Source: Stutzerimonas stutzeri TS44 (GTDB lineage: Bacteria > Pseudomonadota > Gammaproteobacteria > Pseudomonadales > Pseudomonadaceae). From it: a stretch of 64,000 bases of DNA. This document shows, piece by piece, positions 40,772-50,162 of this stretch. Within the stretch, counting starts at the first letter, position 1; each line of letters opens with the position of its first letter. A program made the position numbers and the translations under genes. Under the pieces are notes generated by a model, which did no database searches, was not told the DNA's origin, and was given only the letters and a program-made list of their open reading frames with translations. Location: assembly GCA_000263395.1 (NCBI GenBank), contig AJXE01000001.1, positions 186,001 through 250,000 on the forward strand, written 5' to 3'.

Positions 40772-41722
40772 ATGACCGTTCGCGTCGGGATCATCATGGA
40801 CCCTATCGCGCAGATCTCCTTCAAGAAGGACAGCTCGCTGGCCATGCTGCTGGCCGCCCAGGCCCGCGGCTGGGAGCTGCACTACATGGAGCAGTGCGAC
40901 CTCTACCAGCAGGGCAGCCAGGCCCGGGCGCGAACCCGCCCGCTGCAGGTCTTCAACGACCCGGCGCGCTGGTTCGAAGCCGGCGAGGAGCGCGACATCG
41001 CACTGGCCGAACTGGATGTGATCCTCATGCGCAAGGATCCACCGTTCAACAGCGAGTACGTCTACGCCACCTACCTGCTCGAACTGGCCGAACAGGCCGG
41101 CGCCCTGGTGATCAATCGCCCCCAGAGCCTGCGCGACTGCAACGAGAAGTTCTTCGCCACGCAGTTTCCGCAATGCACGCCACCGACGCTGGTCAGCCGC
41201 CGATCGGACATTCTGCGCGAGTTCGCCCGCGAGCAGCGTGATGTCATTCTCAAACCCCTGGATGAAATGGGTGGCGCCTCGATCTTCCGCCACCGCGAAG
41301 GCGATCCGAACCTTTCGGTGATCCTCGAGGTGCTGACCGAGCACGGCAGCCGCCAGATCATGGCGCAGCGCTATATCCCGGCCATCAAGGATGGCGACAA
41401 GCGCATCCTGATGATCGACGGCGAGCCGGTGCCGTATTGTTTGGCCCGCATCCCCGCCGCTGGCGAGACGCGCGGCAATCTCGCCGCCGGCGGCCGTGGC
41501 GTCGCCCAGCCGCTGTCGGAGCGCGACCGCGAGATTGCCGCGATCGTCGGCCCGGAACTGCGCAAGCGCGGCCTGCTGTTCGTCGGGCTGGATGTCATCG
41601 GCGACTACCTCACGGAAATCAACATCACCAGCCCGACCTGCATCCGCGAGATCGACAACGCCTTCGACACGCGTATCGCCGAGCGCCTGATGGAGGCCAT
41701 CGCCGCCAAGCTGCAAGCTTGA
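40772..41722 (+). CDS. gshB: Glutathione synthetase
   Basis: Joins gamma-glutamylcysteine and glycine with ATP to make glutathione. 316 residues with the N-terminal RVGIIMDPIAQISFKKDSS, ATP-grasp features (VILKPLDEMGGASIFR, GLDVIGDYLTEINITSPT) and usual length. GGAGA lies upstream of ATG 40772. The last codons and the TGA lie within a dispersed repeat, which therefore supplies the C-terminal KLQA and the stop. Confidence 0.96.
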   Translation: MTVRVGIIMDPIAQISFKKDSSLAMLLAAQARGWELHYMEQCDLYQQGSQARARTRPLQVFNDPARWFEAGEERDIALAELDVILMRKDPPFNSEYVYATYLLELAEQAGALVINRPQSLRDCNEKFFATQFPQCTPPTLVSRRSDILREFAREQRDVILKPLDEMGGASIFRHREGDPNLSVILEVLTEHGSRQIMAQRYIPAIKDGDKRILMIDGEPVPYCLARIPAAGETRGNLAAGGRGVAQPLSERDREIAAIVGPELRKRGLLFVGLDVIGDYLTEINITSPTCIREIDNAFDTRIAERLMEAIAAKLQA

Positions 41723-41770
41723 ACCAGCTAACAGCTTTGAGCTTGAAGCTTGCGGCTTGAAGCTCAAAGC
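41708..41770. repeat. Dispersed REP-like palindromic repeat overlapping the end of gshB
   Basis: GCTTTGAGCTT (41734-41744) and AAGCTCAAAGC (41760-41770) form a perfect 11-bp stem around CTTGCGGCTTG. The left edge AAGCTGCAAGCTTGA runs into the gshB coding end. Same family as 14879-14952 and 26630-26697. Confidence 0.65.
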
Positions 41771-41808
41771 CGGCAGACTGCGCGGCACTTCGAGCCGACC
41801 GAAACGCG

Positions 41809-42702
41809 ATGAACGCAGCAATCCGCCAGCACACCCCAGTAACACCTCGCGTTCGCCCGGCCGACCGACTAGGTTTCACCCTGTTCCTCGCCGCCGTCCT
41901 GCACATCGCCCTGATCCTCGGCCTGGGCTTTTCCCTCGCCGAACCGCAGCAGATCAGCAAGACCCTGGAAATCACCCTGTCCACCTTCAAGAGCGAGGAA
42001 AAGCCCAGGGAGGCGGACTTCCTCGCCCAGGACAACCAGCAGGGCAGCGGCACGCTCGAGCACAAGGCAGCGCCCAAAACCAACGTACAGGCGCCGTTCC
42101 AGGACACCGAGGTACGCAAGGTGTCCCCGCCGCCCAGCCGCCCGCAGGCGACCCGCCAGGAGGCGCCGAAGGCCGCGGTCGCCACCCGCAGTCCGCAACC
42201 CGACAAGACCCCGACCAAGCAGCAACGCCAACCGCAGCCCAAACCGCAAGCGGCGCCTGCATTCGACAGCGCCCAGCTGAGCGCCGAGATTGCCAGCCTG
42301 GAAGCCGAGCTGGCGCAGGATGTCGAGCGCTACGCCAAGCGCCCGCGGGTCAGTCGGCAGAACAGCGCGGCAACCATGCGTGATATCAGCGCCTGGTATC
42401 GCGACGAATGGCGCAAGAAGGTCGAGCGCATCGGCAACCTCAATTACCCGGACGAAGCCCGCCGCCAGCGCATCTACGGCAGCCTGCGCATGCTGGTCAC
42501 GATCAATCGCGATGGCACGGTGCAGGAATTGCGCGTGCTCGAGTCATCCGGCCAGCCGGTGCTGGACGAAGCCGCGCTGCGCATCGTACGTCTGGCTGCG
42601 CCCTTCGCGCCGTTCAGCGGTGAGCTGGGGCAGAAGTTCGACCAGGTCGAGATCATCCGCACCTGGCGCTTCGAGCGTGGCGATCGGCTGTCCAGCCGCT
42701 GA
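41809..42702 (+). CDS. tonB3: TonB-family energy transducer (TonB3-like)
   Basis: 297 residues. A single N-terminal membrane anchor (LGFTLFLAAVLHIALILGLGF) is followed by a Pro/Gln/Lys-rich periplasmic spacer and a C-terminal TonB domain (YPDEARRQRIYGSLRMLVTINRDGTV in shape, about residues 205-290). TonB proteins carry proton-motive energy to the outer membrane. At this locus in P. aeruginosa, tonB3 is required for normal twitching motility, which fits the neighbouring pil-chp genes. The symbol is by position and resemblance. Confidence 0.85.
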   Translation: MNAAIRQHTPVTPRVRPADRLGFTLFLAAVLHIALILGLGFSLAEPQQISKTLEITLSTFKSEEKPREADFLAQDNQQGSGTLEHKAAPKTNVQAPFQDTEVRKVSPPPSRPQATRQEAPKAAVATRSPQPDKTPTKQQRQPQPKPQAAPAFDSAQLSAEIASLEAELAQDVERYAKRPRVSRQNSAATMRDISAWYRDEWRKKVERIGNLNYPDEARRQRIYGSLRMLVTINRDGTVQELRVLESSGQPVLDEAALRIVRLAAPFAPFSGELGQKFDQVEIIRTWRFERGDRLSSR

Positions 42703-42776
42703 GCCGGCGCGTCACTCTGCCTCGGTGCGGAGCATGCCAGTAGCCTGTCGCCCCGGCAGGCCTTAAGCTAGCCGGC

Positions 42777-43346
42777 ATGAAAAGCACCGCGCCCAGCTAC
42801 CTCAAGCATCATTTCCTGATTGCCATGCCACACATGGCCGACCCGAACTTTGCCCGGACGCTGATCTACCTGATCGAGCATGGCCCGCAGGGCGCGATGG
42901 GCCTGGTGATCAACCGCCCCAGCGGCCTCAACCTGGCCGATGTGCTCGAACAGCTGCGCCCCGAAGAGTCCATCGCACCGGCCTGCCATGCGCTGACCGT
43001 CTACAGCGGCGGCCCGGTCCAGAGTGATCGCGGCTTCGTCCTGCACCCATCCGAAGAGCAGTTCCAAGCAACCCTGGCGCTCGGCGAGTTGGGCATGTCC
43101 ACCTCGCAGGACGTGCTGTTCGCCATCGCCGACGGCCACGGCCCGCAGCGGCAGTTCATCGCCCTCGGCTACACCGGCTGGGACGCCGGCCAACTGGAGG
43201 CCGAACTGGCCGACAACGCCTGGCTGAGCTGCCCGGCAGATCCCCACATCCTCTTCGAATTGCCTGCCGAGCAGCGGCTGCAGGCCGCCGCGGCCAGCCT
43301 TGGCGTCGATCTGCGCCTGTTGAGCAGCCAGGTGGGCCACGCATGA
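42777..43346 (+). CDS. yqgE: YqgE/AlgH family protein
   Basis: 189 residues of the UPF0301 family: FLIAMPHMADPNFARTLIYL, GAMGLVINRPSG, VYSGGPVQSDRGFVLH and GYTGWDAGQLEAEL. A cytoplasmic protein of unknown biochemical role; in Pseudomonas it has been called AlgH for a link to alginate control. First of a tight run yqgE-ruvX-pyrR-pyrB-pyrC', overlapping ruvX by four bases. Confidence 0.95.
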   Translation: MKSTAPSYLKHHFLIAMPHMADPNFARTLIYLIEHGPQGAMGLVINRPSGLNLADVLEQLRPEESIAPACHALTVYSGGPVQSDRGFVLHPSEEQFQATLALGELGMSTSQDVLFAIADGHGPQRQFIALGYTGWDAGQLEAELADNAWLSCPADPHILFELPAEQRLQAAAASLGVDLRLLSSQVGHA

Positions 43347-43771
43347 GCGCACCGCGCCTGCTGCTCGGCTTCGACTTCGGCACCAAGCAGATCGGCGTGG
43401 CGGTCGGCCAGGCCATTACCGGACAGGCCCGCGAACTCTGCGTGCTGAAGGCGCAGAACGGCACCCCCGACTGGAGCCGGATCGAGGCACTGCTGCGCGA
43501 ATGGCAACCCGACGCGCTGGTGGTGGGCCTGCCGCTGAACATGGACGGCAGCCCGAGCGAGATGAGCGCCCGCGCGGAAAAATTCGCCCGGCGCCTCGCG
43601 GGGCGCTTCAATCTGCCGGTGCACACCCACGACGAACGCCTGACCACCTTCGAGGCCAAGGGCGAGCGTCTGCGCCAGGGCCAGCACGGCGGCTATCGCG
43701 AACAGCCGGTCGATGCGCTGGCCGCCGCACTTTTACTGGCGGGCTGGCTGAGCGAGCACGCCACGGCCTGA
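43343..43771 (+). CDS. ruvX: RuvX/YqgF, pre-16S rRNA nuclease (RNase H-like)
   Basis: 142 residues with an RNase H-like fold: [15 protein letters not shown] (first catalytic Asp), [30 protein letters not shown] and [13 protein letters not shown] with the last acidic residue. It is involved in 5' maturation of 16S rRNA. Its ATG overlaps the yqgE stop (ATGA). Confidence 0.95.
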   Translation: MSAPRLLLGFDFGTKQIGVAVGQAITGQARELCVLKAQNGTPDWSRIEALLREWQPDALVVGLPLNMDGSPSEMSARAEKFARRLAGRFNLPVHTHDERLTTFEAKGERLRQGQHGGYREQPVDALAAALLLAGWLSEHATA

Positions 43772-43793
43772 CCCGCACGAGCGAGGAGAACCC

Positions 43794-44306
43794 ATGACCC
43801 TGCCCAATCCCGAGCAGCTGCTACCCGAGATGGCGGTCGCCCTGCGCCAGCACCTGCACAACCGCGACATCGCCGCGCCGCGCTTCATCGGTATTCGCAC
43901 CGGCGGTGTCTGGGTCGCCCAGGCGCTGCTCGACGAAGGCAACTGGGACGAGCCGCTGGGCATCCTCGACGTGTCCTTCTACCGCGACGACTTCACCCAG
44001 AGCGGCCTGCACCCGCAGGTGCGGCCGTCGGAGCTGCCGTTCGAGATCGAAGGACAGCATCTGGTGCTGATCGATGACGTGCTGATGACCGGCCGCACCA
44101 TCCGCGCAGCGCTCAACGAACTGTTCGACTATGGCCGCCCGGCCAGCGTGACGCTGGTCTGCCTGCTCGACCTGAACGCTCGCGAGCTGCCGATCCGTCC
44201 GGACGTGGTCGGCGCCACGCTGTCGCTGGCACCCCAGCAGCGCATAAAATTGCTCGGCCCCGCACCGCTCGCCCTCGAGCTGCAGACCCTCGATTCCGCC
44301 AACTGA
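43794..44306 (+). CDS. pyrR: PyrR, bifunctional pyrimidine operon regulator / uracil phosphoribosyltransferase
   Basis: 170 residues with the phosphoribosyl-diphosphate loop [17 protein letters not shown] (about residues 91-107) and the [13 protein letters not shown] start of the fold. PyrR senses UMP/PRPP. In Bacillus it attenuates the pyr operon; in pseudomonads it is reported to control pyrBC'. It sits nine bases before pyrB. I see no anti-terminator/terminator pair in that short gap. Confidence 0.94.
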   Translation: MTLPNPEQLLPEMAVALRQHLHNRDIAAPRFIGIRTGGVWVAQALLDEGNWDEPLGILDVSFYRDDFTQSGLHPQVRPSELPFEIEGQHLVLIDDVLMTGRTIRAALNELFDYGRPASVTLVCLLDLNARELPIRPDVVGATLSLAPQQRIKLLGPAPLALELQTLDSAN

Positions 44307-44315
44307 GACCTTGCG

Positions 44316-45332
44316 ATGACGCAACCCGACGTTAAGCGCCCGCTGCAGCTGAACGACAATGGCCAGCTGCGCCACTTCCTCTCGCTGGACGGCCTGTCCC
44401 GCGAGCTGCTCACCGAAATCCTCGACACCGCCGACTCCTTCCTCGAGGTAGGCGCGCGGGCCGTGAAGAAGGTCCCGTTGCTGCGCGGCAAGACGGTGTG
44501 CAACGTGTTCTTCGAAAACTCCACGCGCACCCGCACCACCTTCGAGCTGGCCGCCCAGCGGCTGTCGGCGGACGTGATCACGCTCAACGTGTCGACCTCC
44601 TCGACCAGCAAGGGCGAGACGCTGACCGACACCCTGCGCAATCTCGAGGCGATGGCCGCCGACATGTTCGTGGTGCGCCATGCCGATTCCGGCGCCGCGC
44701 ACTTCATCGCCGAACACGTCTGCCCCAACGTGGCGGTGATCAACGGCGGTGACGGCCGTCACGCGCACCCGACTCAGGGCATGCTCGACATGCTGACCAT
44801 CCGCCGGCACAAGGGCAGCTTCGAGAATCTTTCGGTGGCGATCGTCGGCGACATCCTGCACTCGCGGGTGGCGCGCTCGAACATGCTGGCGCTGAAGACC
44901 CTGGGCTGCCCGGACATCCGCGTGATCGGTCCGAAGACCCTGCTGCCCGGCGGGCTCGAGCAGTACGGCGTGCGCGTGTTCCATGACATGAACGAAGGCA
45001 TCCGCGATGCCGACGTGGTGATCATGCTGCGCCTGCAGCGCGAACGCATGCAGGGTGGCCTGCTGCCCAGCGAGGGCGAGTTCTACAAGCTCTATGGCCT
45101 GACCGCACAGCGCCTGCGCCTGGCCAAGCCGGACGCCATCGTCATGCATCCGGGGCCGATCAACCGCGGCGTGGAGATCGAATCGGCGGTGGCCGACGGT
45201 CCGCAGTCGGTGATCCTCAACCAGGTCACCTACGGCATCGCCATCCGCATGGCCGTGCTGTCGATGGCCATGAGCGGGCAGGCGACACAGCGCCAGCTCG
45301 AGTCCGAATTCGTCTCCGAGGAGCAGAACTGA
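44316..45332 (+). CDS. pyrB: Aspartate carbamoyltransferase catalytic subunit
   Basis: Makes carbamoyl-aspartate in pyrimidine synthesis. 338 residues. Carbamoyl-phosphate binding [19 protein letters not shown], the [12 protein letters not shown] motif and [12 protein letters not shown] are present. Like other pseudomonad enzymes it has an extra N-terminal extension and no PyrI partner; its stop overlaps the pyrC' start by one base, and the two proteins form a dodecamer in P. aeruginosa. Confidence 0.97.
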   Translation: MTQPDVKRPLQLNDNGQLRHFLSLDGLSRELLTEILDTADSFLEVGARAVKKVPLLRGKTVCNVFFENSTRTRTTFELAAQRLSADVITLNVSTSSTSKGETLTDTLRNLEAMAADMFVVRHADSGAAHFIAEHVCPNVAVINGGDGRHAHPTQGMLDMLTIRRHKGSFENLSVAIVGDILHSRVARSNMLALKTLGCPDIRVIGPKTLLPGGLEQYGVRVFHDMNEGIRDADVVIMLRLQRERMQGGLLPSEGEFYKLYGLTAQRLRLAKPDAIVMHPGPINRGVEIESAVADGPQSVILNQVTYGIAIRMAVLSMAMSGQATQRQLESEFVSEEQN

Positions 45333-46603
45333 TGCTTACCCACATCCTCGGCGCGCGCGTGATCGACCCGGTCAGCGGGCGGGACGAAGTCGCCGATATC
45401 TATATCGATGCCGGCAAGATCGTCGCGATCGGCGCCCAGCCCGCCGGCTTCGTCGCGCAGCAGAGCATCGACGCCAACGGCCTGATCGCAGCGCCGGGGC
45501 TGGTCGATCTGTCCGTGGCTCTGCGCGAGCCCGGCTACAGCCGCAAGGGCAGCATTGCCAGCGAAACCCTCGCCGCCGCCGCCGGTGGCTGCACCACGCT
45601 GTGCTGTCCACCGCTGACCAAGCCGGTGCTGGATACCGCGGCGGTAACCGAGCTGATCCTCGACCGTGCGCGCGAATCCGGCCACACCAAGGTCTATCCG
45701 ATCGGCGCGCTGACCCGCAATCTCGCCGGCGAACAGCTGTCCGAGCTGGTCGCCCTGCGCGAAGCCGGCTGCGTCGCCTTCGGCAACGGCCTGGCCGACT
45801 TCGCCAGCAACCGCAACCTGCGCCGCGCGCTGGAATACGCCGCGACCTTCGACCTGACCATCGTCCTGCACTCGCAGGACCACGACCTGGCCGAGGGCGG
45901 TCTCGCCCACGAAGGCCCGGCGGCCAGCTTCCTCGGCCTGTCGGGCATTCCCGAAAGCGCCGAGACCGTGGCCCTGGCGCGCAACCTGCTGCTGGTGGAG
46001 CAGGCCGGCGTGCGCGCGCACTTCAGCCAACTGACCAGCGCGCGCGGCGCACAGATGATCGCCGATGCCCAGGCACGCGGCCTGCCGGTTACCGCCGACG
46101 TGGCGCTGTACCAGCTGATTCTCACCGACGAGGCGCTGCACGGCTTCTCCAGCCTGTATCACGTGCAGCCGCCGCTGCGCAGCCGTGCCGATCGCGATGG
46201 TCTGCGCGAGGCGCTGAAAGCGGGTGTCATCTCGGCGATTGCCAGCCATCACCAGCCGCATGAAGTCGATGCCAAACTGGCGCCGTTCGGCGAGACCGAA
46301 CCGGGCATCAGCAGCGCGGAAATTCTCCTGCCGCTGGCCATGACCCTGGTGGAAGACGGCCTGCTCGACCTGCCGACGCTGTTGGCGCGCCTATCCAGCG
46401 GCCCGGCCGCCGCCCTGCGCCTGCCGGCGGGTCGCCTCGCCGTCGGCCAGGCCGCGGACCTGGTGCTGTTCGATCCGCACAGCTCGACGCTGGTCGGCGA
46501 AAGCTGGCTTTCCAAAGGCCGCAATTGCCCGTTCATGGGCCACTGCCTGCCGAGCGCGGTGCGCTACACCATCGTCGACGGGCACATCAGCTTCCAGGGC
46601 TGA
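45332..46603 (+). CDS. pyrC': Dihydroorotase-like non-catalytic subunit of aspartate carbamoyltransferase
   Basis: 423 residues of the dihydroorotase fold. The metal-binding HXH expected in GLVDLHVHLREPG is replaced: the text reads GLVDLSVALREPG (about residues 56-68), so the two zinc-binding histidines are absent. Pseudomonad PyrC' proteins of this kind are inactive and serve to hold PyrB hexamers together; a true PyrC must be encoded elsewhere. Translationally coupled to pyrB (TGATG). Confidence 0.94.
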   Translation: MLTHILGARVIDPVSGRDEVADIYIDAGKIVAIGAQPAGFVAQQSIDANGLIAAPGLVDLSVALREPGYSRKGSIASETLAAAAGGCTTLCCPPLTKPVLDTAAVTELILDRARESGHTKVYPIGALTRNLAGEQLSELVALREAGCVAFGNGLADFASNRNLRRALEYAATFDLTIVLHSQDHDLAEGGLAHEGPAASFLGLSGIPESAETVALARNLLLVEQAGVRAHFSQLTSARGAQMIADAQARGLPVTADVALYQLILTDEALHGFSSLYHVQPPLRSRADRDGLREALKAGVISAIASHHQPHEVDAKLAPFGETEPGISSAEILLPLAMTLVEDGLLDLPTLLARLSSGPAAALRLPAGRLAVGQAADLVLFDPHSSTLVGESWLSKGRNCPFMGHCLPSAVRYTIVDGHISFQG

Positions 46604-46687
46604 ATCCACGGAAGTGGCCGGCGCGCAGACCCGCCCGGCCCACCTCTCCTCACCTTGGACCGACGCCAGCCGCCGCGCGGGCGAGCG

Positions 46688-47083
46688 TCAGCGCTGCTGT
46701 GCGTTGCGCAGGGAGACCTGGTCGTTCAACGTCCAGAAGTCATAAAGCACGCCGAGGAAGAACAGCCCGCCGGTGCACAGGTAGATGATCCCGCTGATCC
46801 ACTTGCCCTGGTACATGCGATGTACGCCGAACACGCCGAGGAAGGTCAGCAGGATCCAGGCGACGTTGTAGTCGATGGCGCCGCTCTGGAAACGCAGATC
46901 GGCCGCGCGGTCCATCGAGGGAATCAGGAACAGGTCGATGATCCAGCCGATGAAGAACAGGCCGAGAGTGAAGAACCAGATGGTCCCGGTGATCGGCCGA
47001 CCGTAGTAGAAACGGTGCGAGCCGAGAAAACCGAATATCCACAAGAGATATCCGATCACCTTGCTGTGGGTGTCCTGCTGCAC
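46688..47083 (-). CDS. TM2-domain membrane protein
   Basis: 131 residues from GTG 47083, with AAGGGGG six bases upstream. Four hydrophobic segments form two TM2 units: GYLLWIFGFLGSHRFYYGRP...TLGLFFIGWIIDLFLIP and ILLTFLGVFGVHRMYQGKW...TGGLFFLGVLYDFWTL. Each unit has the conserved G-x-H-R-F/M-Y motif. Function of bacterial TM2 proteins is unknown. Follows pilU on the same strand and converges with pyrC'. Confidence 0.85.
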   Translation of the reverse strand: MQQDTHSKVIGYLLWIFGFLGSHRFYYGRPITGTIWFFTLGLFFIGWIIDLFLIPSMDRAADLRFQSGAIDYNVAWILLTFLGVFGVHRMYQGKWISGIIYLCTGGLFFLGVLYDFWTLNDQVSLRNAQQR

Positions 47084-47159
47084 GATTGCCCCCTTGGCTA
47101 CGATTGATCAGCGTCTCGACTGTATCGCCGTGCCGATGTCCGGCACAACCGCAGCGGCG

Positions 47160-48305
47160 CTAGCGGAAGCTGCGACCCGGATCGTCGTCGCTGACTTCCA
47201 GACTCAACCCCTGCGACACGCTGGTCAGATGCTCGCCGTCGGTTTCCGAACCCAGCTTGATCATCAGGCGCAGGTCGTTGGCCGAATCGGCATGCGCCAG
47301 CGCATCCTCATAGGTGATCTCGCCTTGCACGTAGAGGTTGTACAGCGCCTGGTCGAAGGTCTGCATGCCCAGCTCGGTGGAGCGCTTCATCAGATTCTTC
47401 AGCTCGTGCACCTCACCCTTGCGAATCAGGTCGGCGGCCAGCGGGGTATTGATCAGCACCTCGATGACCGCGCGGCGACCCTTGCCATCCGGGGTCGGTA
47501 CCAGTTGCTGGGCGACGATGGCCTTGAGGTTGAGCGACAGATCCATCCACACCTGCTGCTGCCGGTCGGCGGGGAAGAAGTTGATGATGCGGTCCAGCGC
47601 CTGGTTGGCGTTGTTGGCGTGCAGGGTGGCCAGGCACAGGTGACCGGTCTCGGCGAAGGCCACGGCGTAGTCCATCGTCTCGCGGGTACGCACCTCGCCG
47701 ATGAGAATCACATCCGGCGCCTGGCGCAGGGTGTTCTTCAGCGCCACGTCGAACGACTCGGTATCGATGCCGACCTCGCGCTGGGTGACGATGCAGCTCT
47801 GGTGCTGGTGGATGAACTCGATCGGGTCCTCGATAGAAATGATGTGGCCGCTGGAGTTCTTGTTGCGGTAGCCGATCATCGCCGCCAGCGAGGTGGACTT
47901 GCCGGTCCCCGTGGCACCGACGAACAGCACCAGACCGCGCTTGGTCAGCGCCAGCTTCTTCAGCACTTCGGGCAGCTTGAGGTCTTCGAGGGTTGGGATG
48001 TTGGTTTCGATGCGGCGCAGCACCATGCCGGCCAGGTTGCGCTGGTAGAAGGCGCTGACCCGAAAACGCCCGATGCCGCGGGCACTGATGGCGAAGTTGC
48101 ACTCGTGATTTTCGGTGAATTCGCGGCGCTGCTGCTCGTTCATCACGCCGTGCACGGTTTCGCGGGTCATCTCCGGCGACATCGGCGTCTTGCTCACCGG
48201 CATGATTTTGCCGTTGATCTTCATCGACGGCGGCACACCGGCCGTGATGAACAGGTCGGAGCCGCCCTTTTCCACCATCAGGCGCAACAGTTTCTCGAAT
48301 TCCAT
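47160..48305 (-). CDS. pilU: Type IV pilus retraction ATPase PilU
   Basis: 381 residues (P. aeruginosa PilU has 382). Walker A is GATGTGKST (about residue 130), with the Asp box ISIEDPIEFIHQHQ, Walker B region DVILIGEVRTRETMDYA and the His box HLCLATLHANNANQAL. Cytoplasmic hexamer that assists PilT in depolymerising pili. Lies 55 bases after pilT on the same strand. Confidence 0.96.
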   Translation of the reverse strand: MEFEKLLRLMVEKGGSDLFITAGVPPSMKINGKIMPVSKTPMSPEMTRETVHGVMNEQQRREFTENHECNFAISARGIGRFRVSAFYQRNLAGMVLRRIETNIPTLEDLKLPEVLKKLALTKRGLVLFVGATGTGKSTSLAAMIGYRNKNSSGHIISIEDPIEFIHQHQSCIVTQREVGIDTESFDVALKNTLRQAPDVILIGEVRTRETMDYAVAFAETGHLCLATLHANNANQALDRIINFFPADRQQQVWMDLSLNLKAIVAQQLVPTPDGKGRRAVIEVLINTPLAADLIRKGEVHELKNLMKRSTELGMQTFDQALYNLYVQGEITYEDALAHADSANDLRLMIKLGSETDGEHLTSVSQGLSLEVSDDDPGRSFR

Positions 48306-48360
48306 CGTCGTACTCGCAAGCGTGGCGCCGCTGTATCCAGGCGGGCGCGACGGGTGATTG

Positions 48361-49395
48361 TCAGAAGTTTTCCGGCTGCTTGGCCTTTTCCTTGGCGCTG
48401 TCGCGGCTGATCAGCCCCTTTGCGAGCAAGCCCTTGAGGCACGCATCGAGGGTCTGCATGCCCAGCGCGCCGCCGGTCTGGATCGACGAGTACATCTGCG
48501 CGACCTTGTCCTCGCGGATCAGGTTACGAATCGCCGGCGTGCCGATCATGATCTCGTGCGCCGCCACCCGGCCGCCGCCGACCTTCTTCAGCAGGGTCTG
48601 CGAGATCACCGCTTGCAGCGATTCGGAAAGCATCGAGCGCACCATCGACTTCTCCTCGGCAGGGAACACATCGACCACGCGGTCGATGGTCTTGGCCGCG
48701 GAGGTGGTGTGCAGCGTGCCGAACACCAGATGACCGGTTTCCGCGGCGGTCAGCGCCAGGCGGATGGTTTCCAGGTCACGCAGCTCGCCGACCAGGATGA
48801 TGTCCGGGTCTTCACGCAGCGCCGAACGCAATGCCTCGGCGAAGCCCAGCGTGTCGCGGTGCACCTCGCGCTGGTTGACCAGGCACTTCTTCGATTCGTG
48901 GACGAATTCGATCGGGTCCTCAATGGTGAGGACGTGGTGGTACTTGGTGCTGTTCAGGTAGTCGAGCATCGCCGCCAGCGTGGTCGACTTGCCCGAGCCG
49001 GTCGGGCCGGTGACCAGCACCAGGCCGCGCGGCACGTCGGTGATCTTGCGGAAGACCTCGCCCATGCCCAGGTCTTCCATCGTCAGCACCTTGGACGGAA
49101 TGGTCCGGAACACCGCGCCGGCGCCACGGTTCTGGTTGAACGCGTTGACCCGGAAACGCGCCACGCCGGGCACTTCGAAGGAGAAGTCGGTCTCGAGAAA
49201 TTCTTCGTAATCCTTGCGCTGCTTGTCGTTCATGATGTCGTAGATCAGCGCGTGCACCTGCTTGTGGTCCATCGCCGGCAGGTTGATCCGCCGCACGTCG
49301 CCGTCGACGCGGATCATCGGCGGCAGGCCGGAGGAAAGGTGCAGGTCGGACGCGCCCTGCTTGGCGCTGAAGGCCAGCAGTTCTGTGATATCCAT
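48361..49395 (-). CDS. pilT: Type IV pilus retraction ATPase PilT
   Basis: 344 residues, exactly the P. aeruginosa length when started at ATG 49395 (MDITELLAFSAKQGASDLHL), which has GGGGAG just upstream. GPTGSGKSTTLAAM, LTIEDPIEFVHESKK, DIILVGELRDLETIRLAL and HLVFGTLHTTSAAKTIDRVV are intact, as is the C-terminal retraction motif AIRNLIREDK. It powers pilus retraction. Divergent from yggS, 67 bases apart. Confidence 0.98.
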   Translation of the reverse strand: MDITELLAFSAKQGASDLHLSSGLPPMIRVDGDVRRINLPAMDHKQVHALIYDIMNDKQRKDYEEFLETDFSFEVPGVARFRVNAFNQNRGAGAVFRTIPSKVLTMEDLGMGEVFRKITDVPRGLVLVTGPTGSGKSTTLAAMLDYLNSTKYHHVLTIEDPIEFVHESKKCLVNQREVHRDTLGFAEALRSALREDPDIILVGELRDLETIRLALTAAETGHLVFGTLHTTSAAKTIDRVVDVFPAEEKSMVRSMLSESLQAVISQTLLKKVGGGRVAAHEIMIGTPAIRNLIREDKVAQMYSSIQTGGALGMQTLDACLKGLLAKGLISRDSAKEKAKQPENF

Positions 49396-49462
49396 GGGAC
49401 TCCCCAATTACAGGCAAGCGGGTAGAATGCCGCGCAGACCCTATAGGCCGCGGGCGCAGGTA

Positions 49463-50152
49463 ATGTCCACGATAGAGAACAATATTGCAAAGGTCGCAGC
49501 GCGCATCCGTGAGGCGGCGCAAGCTGCGCAGCGCGATCCGGCCACGGTCGGGCTGCTGGCCGTCAGCAAGACCCAGCCGGCCAGCGCCGTGCGCGAAGCA
49601 TTCGCCGCCGGCCTGGGCGATTTTGGCGAAAACTACCTGCAGGAAGCGCTGGAAAAGCAGGCGCTGCTCGCCGACCTTCCGCTGACCTGGCACTTCATCG
49701 GCCCCATCCAGTCGAACAAGACCAAGGCGATTGCCGAGCATTTCGCCTGGGTGCATTCGGTGGACCGGCTGAAGATTGCCGAGCGTCTGTCCGACCAGCG
49801 TCCCGCGCATCTGCCGCCACTGAACGTCTGCCTGCAGGTCAACGTCAGCGACGAACAGAGCAAATCCGGCTGCAGCGAAAGCGAGGCGCGGGAACTGGCC
49901 GCCGCCATCGCCGCCCTGCCGCGCCTGCGCCTGCGCGGGCTGATGTGCATCCCCGCGCCGAGCGACGATCCCGCCGTGCAGCGCGCCGCCTTCGCCCGCC
50001 TGCGTCGCCTGCGCGATGAACTGGGTGCGGATCTGGACACGCTGTCGATGGGCATGAGCCAGGATCTCGAAGCCGCCATCGCCGAAGGCGCCACCTGGGT
50101 GCGCATCGGCACCGCCCTGTTTGGCGCCCGTGATTACGGCCGCCCTCAATAA
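49463..50152 (+). CDS. yggS: PLP homeostasis protein YggS/PLPBP
   Basis: 229 residues of the alanine racemase N-terminal fold. The PLP Lys is in LLAVSKTQPASAVREAF (about residue 37). GDFGENYLQEALEKQ, WHFIGPIQSNKTKAIAE and LSMGMSQDLEAAIAEGATWVRIG are family signatures. It binds pyridoxal phosphate without known catalysis and keeps vitamin B6 and amino-acid pools in balance. Start ATG 49463 gives the standard N-terminus. Confidence 0.95.
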   Translation: MSTIENNIAKVAARIREAAQAAQRDPATVGLLAVSKTQPASAVREAFAAGLGDFGENYLQEALEKQALLADLPLTWHFIGPIQSNKTKAIAEHFAWVHSVDRLKIAERLSDQRPAHLPPLNVCLQVNVSDEQSKSGCSESEARELAAAIAALPRLRLRGLMCIPAPSDDPAVQRAAFARLRRLRDELGADLDTLSMGMSQDLEAAIAEGATWVRIGTALFGARDYGRPQ

Positions 50153-50162
50153 AGGAATCGCT

